From contig NW_027488699.1 in assembly GCF_050948215.1 (NCBI RefSeq), positions 141,501-205,500 of the forward strand: DNA of 64,000 bases. The letters run 5' to 3'. The notes beneath the pieces were generated by a model. The model was not told where the DNA came from. It searched no databases and worked only from the letters and a program-made list of their open reading frames with translations. A program made the position numbers and the translations under genes. Every line of letters begins with the position of its first letter. Within the stretch, counting starts at the first letter, position 1. The DNA is from Halictus rubicundus (taxonomy: Eukaryota; Arthropoda; Insecta; Hymenoptera; Halictidae). Of this stretch, positions 30,101 through 43,254 are shown in pieces.

Positions 30101-32330
30101 GATAGGATAGAGGATAGGATCGTATAGAGGATAGGATGGGGGATTGGATAGGATAGAGGATAGGATAGGGTAGAGGATAGGATAGGATAGAGGATAGGAT
30201 AGGATACAGGATAGGATAGGGTAGAGTATAGGATACAGAATAGGATAGGATAGAGGATAGGATAGGATACGATAGAGGATAGTATAGGATAGAGGATAGG
30301 ATAGGATAGAGAATAGTATAGGATAGATGATATTATAGGATAGAGGATAGGATAGGATAGAGGATAGGATAGGATAGAGGATAGGATAGAGAATAGGATA
30401 CTATAGAGGATAGGATGTGATAGAGGATAGGATCGGATAGAGGATAGGATAGGGGATTGGATAGTATGGAGGATAGGATAGAATAGAGGATCGGATAGGA
30501 TAGAGGATAGGATAGAGGATAGAATAGAAGCTTGGATAGGATAGGGGATTGGATAGAATAGAGGATAGGATAGGATAGAGGATAGGATACGATACAGGAT
30601 AGTATAGGATAGAGGATAGGATAGGATAGAGAATAGGATAGGGCAGAGAATAGGATACAGAATAGGATAGGATAGAGGATAGGATAGGATAGAGGATAGG
30701 ATCGGATAGAGGATAGGATACGATAGAGGATAGTATAGGATAGAGGATAGTATAGGATAGAGAATAGTATAGGATAGATGATATTATAGGATAGAGGATA
30801 GGATAGGATAGAGGATAGGATCGTATAGAGGATAGGATAGGTGATTGGATAGGATAGAGGATAGGATAGGGTAGAGGATAGGATAGAGAATAGGATAGGA
30901 TAGAGGATAGGATGTGATAGAGGATAGGATCGGATAGAGGATAGGATAGAATAGAGGATCGGATAGGATAGAGGATAGGATAGGATAGAGGATAGGATAG
31001 AGGATAGGATAGAGGATAGGATAGAAGATTGGATAGGATAGGGGATTGGATAGAATAGAGGATAGGATAGGATAGAGGATAGGATACGATACAGGATAGT
31101 ATAGGATAGAGGATAGGATAGGGTAGAGAATAGGATAGGGCAGAGAATAGGATACAGAATAGGATAGGATAGAGAATAGAATAGGATAGAGGATAGGATA
31201 GGATAGTGGATAGGATAGGATAGAGCAGACGATAGAGGATAGGATAGAGAATAGGATACTATAGATGATAGTATAGGATGGAGGATAGGATAGGGTACAG
31301 GGTAGGATAGAGAATAGGATAGGATAGAGGATAGGATGGGATAGAGGATAGGATCGGATAGAGGATAGGATAGGATAGAGGATAGGATCGGATAGAGGAT
31401 AGGATAGGTGATTGGATAGGATAGAGGATAGGATAGGATAGGGGATTGGATAGTATAGAGGATATAATAGGGTAGAGGATAGGATAGGATAGAGGATTCG
31501 ATAGGATAGAGGATAGGATAGGATAGAGGATAGGATAGAGGAGAGGATAGAGGATAGGATAGAAGATTGGATAGGATAGGGGGTTGGATAGAATAGAGGA
31601 TAGGATAGTATAGAGGGTAGGATACGATACAGGAGAGTGTAGGATAGAGGATAGGATAGGATAGAGAATAGGATAGGGCAGAGAATAGGATACAGAATAG
31701 GATAGGATAGAGGATAGGATAGGATAGAGGATAGGATAGGATACAGGATAGGATAGGGTAGAGTATAGGATACAGAATAGGATAGGATAGAGGATAGGAT
31801 ATGATACGATAGAGGATAGTATAGGATAGAGGATAGGATAGGATAGAGAATAGTATAGGATAGATGATATTATAGGATAGAGGATAGGATAGGATAGAGG
31901 ATAGGATCGTATAGAGGATAGGATAGGTGATTGGATAGGATAGAGGATAGGATAGGGTAGAGGATAGGATAGAGAATAGGATAGGATAGAGGATAGGATG
32001 TGATAGAGGATAGGATCGGATAGAGGATAGGATAGGTGATTGGATAGGATAGAGGATAGGATAGGATAGGATAGAGGATAGGATAGGGTTGAGGATAGGA
32101 TAGGATTGAGGATAGGATAGGATAGTGGATAGGATAGGGGATTGGATAGGATAGAGGATAGGATAGGATAGACGATAGGATAGGATAGAGGATAGGATAG
32201 GATAGAGGATAGGTTCGGATAGATGATAGGATAGGGGATTGGATAGAATAGAGGATAGGATAGGATAGAGGATAGGATACGATAGAGGATAGTATAGGAT
32301 ACAGGATAGGATAGGATAGAGAATAGTATA
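27156..32330. repeat. 5.17-kb higher-order satellite unit, copy 1
   Basis: Starts and ends at the GAACACAAGATATTATTGG boundary motif (27156 and 32331). The next unit repeats the same content: GGATAAAGGATAGG at 28021 and 33196 (offset 5175), and AAGCTTGG at 30528 and 35691 (offset 5163). The 12-base change in offset is one pentamer plus one heptamer. A TAGATTAGAGG monomer near 29690 and a TATATTATAGGATTG monomer near 28393 are also shared. Confidence 0.85.
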
Positions 32331-35300
32331 GAACACAAGATATTATTGGATAGAGGATAGGATAGAGGATAGGATAGAGGATAGGATAGAGGATAGGATA
32401 GGGGATTGGATAGTATAGAGGATAGGATAGAATAGAGGATCGGATAGGATAGAGGATAGGATACGATAGAGGATAGTATAGGATAGAGGATAGTATAGGA
32501 TAGAGAATAGTATAGGATAGATGATATTATAGGATAGAGGATAGGATAGGATAGAGGATAGGATCGTATAGAGGATAGGATAGGTGATTGGATAGGATAG
32601 AGGATAGGATAGGGTAGAGGATAGGATAGAGAATAGGATAGGATAGAGGATAGGATGTGATAGAGGATAGGATCGGGTAGAGGATAGGATAGGGGATTGG
32701 ATAGTATAGAGGATAGGATAGAATAGAGGATCGGATAGGATAGAGGATAGGATAGGATAGAGGATAGGATAGAGGATAGGATAGAGGATAGGATAGAAGA
32801 TTGGATAGGATAGGGGATTGGATAGAATAGAGGATAGGATAGGATAGAGGATAGGATACGATACAGGATAGTATAGGATGGAGGATAGGATAGGATAGGA
32901 TAGAGAATAGGATAGGGCAGAGAATAGGATACAGAATAGGATAGGATAGAGAATAGAATAGGATAGAGGATAGGATAGGATAGTGGATAGGATAGGATAG
33001 AGCAGACGATAGAGGATAGGATAGAGAATAGGATACGATAGATGATAGTATAGGATGGAGGATAGGATAGGGTACAGGGTAGGATAGAGAATAGGATAGG
33101 ATAGAGGATAGGATGGGATAGAGGATAGGATCGGATAGAGGATAGGATACGATAGAGGATAGTATAGAGGATTGGATAGGATAGAGGATATTATAGGATA
33201 AAGGATAGGATAGGATACAGGATAGGATAGGATAGAGGATAGGAGAGGATTGAGGACAGGATAGGATTGAGGATAGGATAGATGATATTATAGGATAGAG
33301 GATAGGATAGGATAGAGGATAGGTTCGGATAGATGATAGGATAGGGGATTGTATAGAATAGAGGATAGGATAGGATAGAGGATAGGATACGATAGAGGAT
33401 AGTATAGGATAGAGGATAGGATAGTATAGAGAATAGTATAGAATAGAAGATATTATAGGATAGAGAATAGGATAGGATAGAGGATAGGATAGAGGATAGG
33501 ATAGAGGATAGGATAGAAGATTGGATAGGATAGAGGATAGGATAGGATAGCAGATAGGATAGGATGGAGTATATTATAGGATTGAGGATAGGATAGGGTT
33601 CAGGATAGGATAGGATAGAGGATAGGATACGATAGACGATAGTATAGGATAGAGGATAGGATACGATAGAGAATAGTATAGGATAGATGATATTATAGGA
33701 TAGAGGATAGGATAGGATAGAGGATAGGTTCGGATAGACGATAGGATAGGGAATTGGATAGAATAGAGGATAGGATAGAATAGAGGATAGGATACGATAG
33801 ACGATAGTATAGGATAGAGGATAGGATACGATAGAGGATAGTATAGGATAGAGGACAGGATAGGATAGAGAATAGTATAGGATAGATGATATTATAGGAT
33901 AGAGGATATTATAGGATAGAGGATAGGATAGAGGATAGGATCGGATAGAGAATAGTATAGGATAGATGATATTATAGGATAGAGGATAGGATAGGGTAGA
34001 GGATAGAAACTTATAGAGGATAGGATAGGGGATTGGATAGTATAGAGGATATAATAGGATAGAGGATAGGATAGGATGGAGGATCGGATAGGATAGAGGA
34101 TAGGATACGATAGAGAATAGTATAGGATAGATGATATTATAGGATAGAGGATAGGATAGGATAGAGGATAGGATCGGATAGAGGATAGGATAGGGGATTG
34201 GGTAGTATAGAGGAGAGGATAGGATAGCCGATAGGATAGGATGGAGTATAGGATAGGATTGAGGATACGATAGGGTTCAGGATAGAATAGGATAGAGGAT
34301 AGGATACGATAGAGGATAGTATAGGATAGAGGATAGGATACGATAGAGAATAGTATAGGATAGATGATATTATTGGATAGAGGATAGGATAGGATAGAGG
34401 ATAGGATCGTATAGAGGATAGGATAGGTGATTGGATAGGATAGAGGATAGGATAGGATAGAGGATAGGATAGAGGATAGGATAGGATAGAGGATAGGATG
34501 TGATAGAGGATAGGATTTGATAGAGGATAGGATAGGGGATTGGATAGTATAGAGGATATAATAGGATAGAGGATAGGATAGGATAGAGAATAGGATAGGG
34601 CAGAGAATAGGATACAGAATAGGATAGGATAGAGGATAGGATAGGATAGATGATAGGATAGGTGATTGGATAGGATAGACGATAGGATAGGATAGAGGAT
34701 AGGATAGGATAGGATAGGATAGAGGATAGGATAGGGTTGAGGATAGGATAGGATTGAGGATAGGATAGGATAGTGGATAGGATAGGGGATTGGATAGGAT
34801 AGAGGATAGGATACGATAGACGATAGGATAGGATAGAGGATAGGATAGATTAGAGGATAGGATAGGATAGCATAGAGGATAGGATAGGGTAGAGGATAGG
34901 ATCGGATACAGGATAGGATAGGGTAGAGTATAGGATACAGAATAGGATAGGATAGAGGATAGGATAGGATAGAGGATAGGATAGGATAGAGGATAGGATA
35001 GGATAGAGGATAGGATCGTATAGAGGATAGGATGGGGGATTGGATAGGATAGAGGATAGGATAGGGTAGAGGATAGGATAGGATAGAGGATAGGATAGGA
35101 TACAGGATAGGATAGGGTAGAGTATAGGATACAGAATAGGATAGGATAGAGGATAGGATAGGATACGATAGAGGATAGTATAGGATAGAGGATAGGATAG
35201 GATAGAGAATAGGATAGGGCAGAGAATAGGATACAGAATAGGATAGGATAGAGGATAGGATAGGATAGAGGATAGGATAGGATAGAGGATAGGATCGTAT

Positions 35301-37500
35301 AGAGGATAGGATGGGGGATTGGATAGGATAGAGGATAGGATAGGGTAGAGGATAGGATAGGATAGAGGATAGGATAGGATACAGGATAGGATAGGGTAGA
35401 GTATAGGATACAGAATAGGATAGGATAGAGGATAGGATAGGATACGATAGAGGATAGTATAGGATAGAGGATAGGATAGGATAGAGAATAGTATAGGATA
35501 GATGATATTATAGGATAGAGGATAGGATAGGATAGAGGATAGGATAGGATAGAGGATAGGATAGAGAATAGGATACTATAGAGGATAGGATGTGATAGAG
35601 GATAGGATCGGATAGAGGATAGGATAGGGGATTGGATAGTATGGAGGATAGGATAGAATAGAGGATCGGATAGGATAGAGGATAGAATAGAAGCTTGGAT
35701 AGGATAGGGGATTGGATAGAATAGAGGATAGGATAGGATAGAGGATAGGATACGATACAGGATAGTATAGGATAGAGGATAGGATAGGATAGAGAATAGG
35801 ATAGGGCAGAGAATAGGATACAGAATAGGATAGGATAGAGGATAGGATAGGATAGAGGATAGGATCGGATAGAGGATAGGATACGATAGAGGATAGTATA
35901 GGATAGAGGATAGTATAGGATAGAGAATAGTATAGGATAGATGATATTATAGGATAGAGGATAGGATAGGATAGAGGATAGGATCGTATAGAGGATAGGA
36001 TAGGTGATTGGATAGGATAGAGGATAGGATAGGGTAGAGGATAGGATAGAGAATAGGATAGGATAGAGGATAGGATGTGATAGAGGATAGGATCGGATAG
36101 AGGATAGGATAGAATAGAGGATCGGATAGGATAGAGGATAGGATAGGATAGAGGATAGGATAGAGGATAGGATAGAGGATAGGATAGAAGATTGGATAGG
36201 ATAGGGGATTGGATAGAATAGAGGATAGGATAGGATAGAGGATAGGATACGATACAGGATAGTATAGGATAGAGGATAGGATAGGGTAGAGAATAGGATA
36301 GGGCAGAGAATAGGATACAGAATAGGATAGGATAGAGAATAGAATAGGATAGAGGATAGGATAGGATAGTGGATAGGATAGGATAGAGCAGACGATAGAG
36401 GATAGGATAGAGAATAGGATACGATAGATGATAGTATAGGATGGAGGATAGGATAGGGTACAGGGTAGGATAGAGAATAGGATAGGATAGAGGATAGGAT
36501 GGGATAGAGGATAGGATCGGATAGAGGATAGGATAGGATAGAGGATAGGATCGGATAGAGGATAGGATAGGTGATTGGATAGGATAGAGGATAGGATAGG
36601 ATAGGGGATTGGATAGTATAGAGGATATAATAGGGTAGAGGATAGGATAGGATAGAGGATTCGATAGGATAGAGGATAGGATAGGATAGAGGATTGGATA
36701 GAGGAGAGGATAGAGGATAGGATAGAAGATTGGATAGGATAGGGGGTTGGATAGAATAGAGGATAGGATAGTATAGAGGATAGGATACGATACAGGATAG
36801 TGTAGGATAGAGGATAGGATAGGATAGAGAATAGGATAGGGCAGAGAATAGGATACAGAATAGGATAGGATAGAGGATAGGATAGGATAGAGGATAGGAT
36901 AGGATAGAGGATAGGATCGTATAGAGGATAGGATGGGGGATTGGATAGGATAGAGGATAGGATAGGGTAGAGGATAGGATAGGATAGAGGATAGGATAGG
37001 ATACAGGATAGGATAGGGTAGAGTATAGGATACAGAATAGGATAGGATAGAGGATAGGATAGGATACGATAGAGGATAGTATAGGATAGAGGATAGGATA
37101 GGATAGAGAATAGTATAGGATAGATGATATTATAGGATAGAGGATAGGATCGTATAGAGGATAGGATAGGTGATTGGATAGGATAGAGGATAGGATAGGG
37201 TAGAGGATAGGATAGAGAATAGGATAGGATAGAGGATAGGATGTGATAGAGGATAGGATCGGATAGAGGATAGGATAGGTGATTGGATAGGATAGAGGAT
37301 AGGATAGGGTTGAGGATAGGATAGGATTGAGGATAGGATAGGATAGTGGATAGGATAGGGGATTGGATAGGATAGAGGATAGGATAGGATAGACGATAGG
37401 ATAGGATAGAGGATAGGATAGGATAGAGGGTAGGTTCGGATAGATGATAGGATAGGGGATTGGATAGAATAGAGGATAGGATAGGATAGAGAATAGTATA
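32331..37500. repeat. 5.17-kb higher-order satellite unit, copy 2
   Basis: Near-identical tandem copy of 27156-32330. Its total length is 5170, five bases shorter than copy 1, as the sum of several gains and losses. Just before its right boundary it lacks a stretch of about 51 bases (three 17-mers, containing GATACGATAG and GGATACAGG monomers) that copy 1 has. Indels in whole-monomer steps are what slippage or unequal exchange between monomers would give. Confidence 0.85.
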
Positions 37501-38872
37501 GAACACAAGATATTATTGGATAGAGGATAGGATAGAGGATAGGATAGAGGATAGGATAGGGGATTGGATAGTATAGAGGATAGGATAGAATAGAGGATCG
37601 GATAGGATAGAGGATAGGATACGATAGAGGATAGTATAGGATAGAGGATAGTATAGGATAGAGAATAGGATAGGGCAGAGAATAGGATACAAAATAGGAT
37701 AGGATAGAGAATAGAATAGGATAGAGGATAGGATAGGATAGTGGATAGGATAGGATAGAGCAGACGATAGAGGATAGGATAGAGAATAGGATACGATAGA
37801 TGATAGTATAGGATGGAGGATAGGATAGGGTACAGGGTAGGATAGAGAATAGGATAGGATAGAGGATAGGATGGGATAGAGGATAGGATCGGATAGAGGA
37901 TAGGATAGGATAGAGGATAGGATCGGATAGAGGATAGGATAGGTGATTGGATAGGATAGAGGATAGGATAGGATAGGGGATTGGATAGTATAGAGGATAT
38001 AATAGGGTAGAGGATAGGATAGGATAGAGGATTCGATAGGATAGAGGATAGGATAGGATAGAGGATTGGATAGAGGAGAGGATAGAGGATAGGATAGAAG
38101 ATTGGATAGGATAGGGGGTTGGATAGAATAGAGGATAGGATAGTATAGAGGATAGGATACGATACAGGATAGTGTAGGATAGAGGATAGGATAGGATAGA
38201 GAATAGGATAGGGCAGAGAATAGGATACAGAATAGGATAGGATAGAGGATAGGATAGGATAGAGGATAGGATAGGATAGAGGATAGGATCGTATAGAGGA
38301 TAGGATGGGGGATTGGATAGGATAGAGGATAGGATAGGGTAGAGGATAGGATAGGATAGAGGATAGGATAGGATACAGGATAGGATAGGGTAGAGTATAG
38401 GATACAGAATAGGATAGGATAGAGGATAGGATAGGATACGATAGAGGATAGTATAGGATAGAGGATAGGATAGGATAGAGAATAGTATAGGATAGATGAT
38501 ATTATAGGATAGTGGATAGGATCGTATAGAGGATAGGATAGGTGATTGGATAGGATAGAGGATAGGATAGGGTAGAGGATAGGATAGAGAATAGGATAGG
38601 ATAGAGGATAGGATGTGATAGAGGATAGGATCGGATAGAGGATAGGATAGGTGATTGGATAGGATAGAGGATAGGATAGGGTTGAGGATAGGATAGGATT
38701 GAGGATAGGATAGGATAGTGGATAGGATAGGGGATTGGATAGGATAGAGGATAGGATAGGATAGACGATAGGATAGGATAGAGGATACGATAGGATAGAG
38801 GGTAGGTTCGGATAGATGATAGGATAGGGGATTGGATAGAATAGAGGATAGGATAGGATAGAGAATAGTATA
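37501..38872. repeat. 1.37-kb partial copy of the 5.17-kb unit
   Basis: Bounded by the same GAACACAAGATATTATTGG motif at 37501 and 38873. It repeats the last 1.37 kb of the preceding unit (about 36.13-37.5 kb) with a few substitutions, for example TAGTGG for TAGAGG near 38512. It is a truncated member of the same higher-order family, and the motif recurs once more before the array changes character. Confidence 0.8.
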
Positions 38873-41199
38873 GAACACAAGATATTATTGGATAGAGGAT
38901 AGGATAGAGGATAGGATAGAGGATAGGATAGGGGATTGGATAGTATAGAGGATAGGATAGAATAGAGGATCGGATAGGATAGAGGATAGGATACGATAGA
39001 GGATAGTATAGGATAGAGGATAGTATAGGATAGAGAATAGTATAGGATAGATGATATTATAGGATAGAGGATAGGATAGGATAGAGGATAGGATCGTATA
39101 GAGGATAGGATAGGTGATTGGATAAGATAGAGGATAGGATAGGGTAGAGGATAGGATAGAGAATAGGATAGGATAGAGGATAGGATGGGATAGAGGATAG
39201 GATCGGATAGAGGATAGGATACGATAGAGGATAGTATAGAGGATTGGATAGGATAGAGGATATTATAGGATAAAGGATAGTATAGGATAGAGGATAGGAT
39301 AGTATAGAGAATAGTATAGAATAGAAGATATTATAGGATAGAGAATAGGATAGGATAGAGGATAGGATAGAGGATAGGATAGGATAGCAGATAGGATAGG
39401 ATGGAGTATATTATAGGATTGAGGATAGGATAGGGTTCAGGATAGGATAGGATAGAGGATAGGATACGATAGACGATAGTATAGGATAGAGGATAGGATA
39501 GGATAGAGAATAGTATAGGATAGATGATATTATAGGATAGAGGATAGGATAGGATAGAGGATAAGATCGTATAGAGGATAGGATAGGTGATTGGATAGGA
39601 TAGAGGATAGGATAGGGTAGAGGATAGGATAGAGAATAGGATACTATAGAGGATAGGATGTGATAGAGGATAGGATCGGATAGAGGATAGGATAGGGGAT
39701 TGGATAGTATAGAGGATATAATAGGATAGAGGATAGGATAGAATAGAGGATCGGATAGGATAGAGGATAGGATAGGATAGAGGATAGGATAGAGGATAGG
39801 ATAGAGGATAGAATAGAAGATTGGATAGGATAGGGGATTGGATAGAATAGAGGATAGGATAGGATAGAGGATAGGATACGATACAGGATAGTATAGGATA
39901 GAGGATAGGATAGGATAGACAATAGGATAGGGCAGAGAATAGGATACAGAATAGGATAGGATAGAGGATAGGATAGGATAGAGGATAGGATCGGATAGAG
40001 GATAGGATAGGTGATTGGATAGGATAGAGGATAGGATAGGATAGAGGATAGGATAGGATAGAGGATAGGATAGGATAGGATAGAGGATAGGATAGGGTTG
40101 AGGATAGGATAGGATTGAGGATAGGATAGGATAGTGGATAGGATAGGGGATTGGATACTATAGAGGATAGGATAGGATAGACGATAGGATAGGATAGAGG
40201 ATAGGATAGGGTAGAGGATAGGATAGGATAGCATAGAGGATAGGATAGGGTAGAGGATAGGATCGGATACAGGATAGGATAGGGTAGAGTATAGGATACA
40301 GAATAGGATAGGATAGAGGATAGGATAGGATAGAGGATAGGATCGGATAGAGGATAGGATAGGTGATTGGATAGGATAGAGGATAGGATAGGATAGGGGA
40401 TTGGATTGTATAGAGGATATAATAAGGTAGGAGATAGGATCGGATAGAGGATTCGATAGGATAGAGGATAGGATAGGATAGAGGATAGGATCGTAAAGAG
40501 GATAGGATAGGTGATTGGATAGGATAGAAGATAGGATAGGATAGAGGATAGGGTTGGATGGAGGATAAGATCGTATAGGAGGATAGGATACGATAGAGGA
40601 TAGTATAGGATAGAGGATAGGTTCGGATAGAGGATAGGATAGGGGATTGGATAGAATAGAGGATCGGATAGGATAGAAGATAGGATAGGGGATTGGGTAG
40701 GATAGTGGATAGGATAGGGTAGAGGATAGGATAGGATAGACGATAGGATAGGGTAGAGTATAGGTTACAGAATAGGATAGGATAGGATAGAGAATGGTAT
40801 ACGATAGATGATATTATAGGATGGAGGATAGGATAGGGTAGAGGATAGGATAGAGAATAGGATAGGATAGAGGATAGGATAGGATAGAGGATACGATCGG
40901 ATAGGAGGATAGCATACGATAGAGGATAGGATGGGATAGAGGATAGGTTCGGATAGAGGATAGGATAGTTGATTGGATAGAATAGAGGATCGGATAGGAT
41001 AGAGGATAGGATAGCGTAGAGGATAGGATAGGATAGAGGATAGGATAGGATAGAGGATAGGATAGTATAGTGGATAGGATAGGATAGAGCAGACGATAGA
41101 GGATAGGATAGAGAATAGGATAGGATAGATGATAGTATAGGGTAGAGGATAGGATAGAGAATAGGATAAGATAGAGGATAGGATAGGATAGAGGATAGG

Positions 41200-42227
41200 A
41201 TAGAGGATAGGATAGAGGATAGGATAGAAGATTGGATAGGATACAGGATAGGATAGGATAGCGGATAGGGTAGGATGGAGTATAGGATAGGATTGAGGAT
41301 AGGAAAGGGTTGAGTTCTAGGATAGGATAGAGGATAGGATAGAGTATAGGATAGGATAGAGGATAGGATAGAGTATAGGATAGGATAGAGGATATTATAG
41401 GATAGCGGATAGGATAGGATAGAGGATATAATCGGATAGAATATAGGATAGGGGATTGGGTAGTATTGAGGATAGGATATGATAGAGGATAGGATAGGGG
41501 ATTGGATACTATAGAGCATATGAGAGGATAGAAGATAGGATAGGATAGAACAGACGATAGAGGATAGGATAGAGAATAGGATAGGTTAGATGATTGTATA
41601 GGATAGATGATAGGATAGGGGATTGGATAGAATAGAGGATATGATAGGATAGAGGATAGGATACGATAGAGGATAATATAGGATAGAGGATAGGATAGGA
41701 TAGAGAATAGTATAGGATAGATGATATTATAGGATAGAGGATATTATAGGATAGAGGATAGGATAGGATAGAGAATAGTATAGGATAGAGGATAGGATAG
41801 GATAGAGGATACGATATTATAGAGGATAGGATAGGATAGAGGATAGGATCGGATAGTGGATAGGATAGATGATTGGATAGGATAGGGGATTGGATAGGAT
41901 AGAGGATAGGATAGGATAGAGGATAGGATAAGATAGAGGATAGGATAGGATAGAGGATAGGATAGTATAGTGGATAGGATAGGATAGAGCAGACGATAGA
42001 GGATAGGATAGAGAATAGGCTAGGATAGATGATAGTATAGGGTAGAGGATAGGATAGAGAATAGGATAGGATAGAGGATAGGATAGGATAGAGGATTGGA
42101 TCGGATAGAGGATAGGATAGAGGATTGGATAGGATAGAGGATACGATAGGATAGAGGATAGGATAGGGTAGAGGATAGGATAGAGAATAGGATAGGATAG
42201 AGGATATGATAGGATAGAGGATAGGAT
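41200..42227. repeat. 1026-bp higher-order satellite unit, copy 1
   Basis: Contains the rare monomers AAAGGGTTGAGTTCTAGG, GAGTATAGG (twice), GATATAATCGG, GGGTAGTATTGAGG and GAGCATATGAGAGG. The last lies at 41514 and again at 42540, a period of 1026. The two copies look identical by eye. Confidence 0.85.
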
Positions 42228-43254
42228 AGAGGATAGGATAGAGGATAGGATAGAAGATTGGATAGGATACAGGATAGGATAGGATAGCGGATAGGGTAGG
42301 ATGGAGTATAGGATAGGATTGAGGATAGGAAAGGGTTGAGTTCTAGGATAGGATAGAGGATAGGATAGAGTATAGGATAGGATAGAGGATAGGATAGAGT
42401 ATAGGATAGGATAGAGGATATTATAGGATAGCGGATAGGATAGGATAGAGGATATAATCGGATAGAATATAGGATAGGGGATTGGGTAGTATTGAGGATA
42501 GGATATGATAGAGGATAGGATAGGGGATTGGATACTATAGAGCATATGAGAGGATAGAAGATAGGATAGGATAGAACAGACGATAGAGGATAGGATAGAG
42601 AATAGGATAGGTTAGATGATTGTATAGGATAGATGATAGGATAGGGGATTGGATAGAATAGAGGATATGATAGGATAGAGGATAGGATACGATAGAGGAT
42701 AATATAGGATAGAGGATAGGATAGGATAGAGAATAGTATAGGATAGATGATATTATAGGATAGAGGATATTATAGGATAGAGGATAGGATAGGATAGAGA
42801 ATAGTATAGGATAGAGGATAGGATAGGATAGAGGATACGATATTATAGAGGATAGGATAGGATAGAGGATAGGATCGGATAGTGGATAGGATAGATGATT
42901 GGATAGGATAGGGGATTGGATAGGATAGAGGATAGGATAGGATAGAGGATAGGATAAGATAGAGGATAGGATAGGATAGAGGATAGGATAGTATAGTGGA
43001 TAGGATAGGATAGAGCAGACGATAGAGGATAGGATAGAGAATAGGCTAGGATAGATGATAGTATAGGGTAGAGGATAGGATAGAGAATAGGATAGGATAG
43101 AGGATAGGATAGGATAGAGGATTGGATCGGATAGAGGATAGGATAGAGGATTGGATAGGATAGAGGATACGATAGGATAGAGGATAGGATAGGGTAGAGG
43201 ATAGGATAGAGAATAGGATAGGATAGAGGATATGATAGGATAGAGGATAGGATA
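42228..43254. repeat. 1026-bp higher-order satellite unit, copy 2
   Basis: Head-to-tail copy of 41200-42227. It ends near 43254, where TAGTGTAGAGG replaces the run of plain GGATAGA units that leads into the next copy. No difference was noticed across the body of the unit, so the duplication is recent or an assembly effect. Confidence 0.85.

Noticed and set aside
30333..32336. Long minus-strand open frames throughout the satellite (up to 667 codons) encoding Ser/Tyr/Pro/Leu/Ile-rich repeats
   Set aside because: They are the 17-bp monomer read in any frame. The monomer lacks stops on this strand, the peptide period equals the monomer length, and starts fall on random ATG, TTG or CTG-like variants. 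Nothing indicates coding selection.
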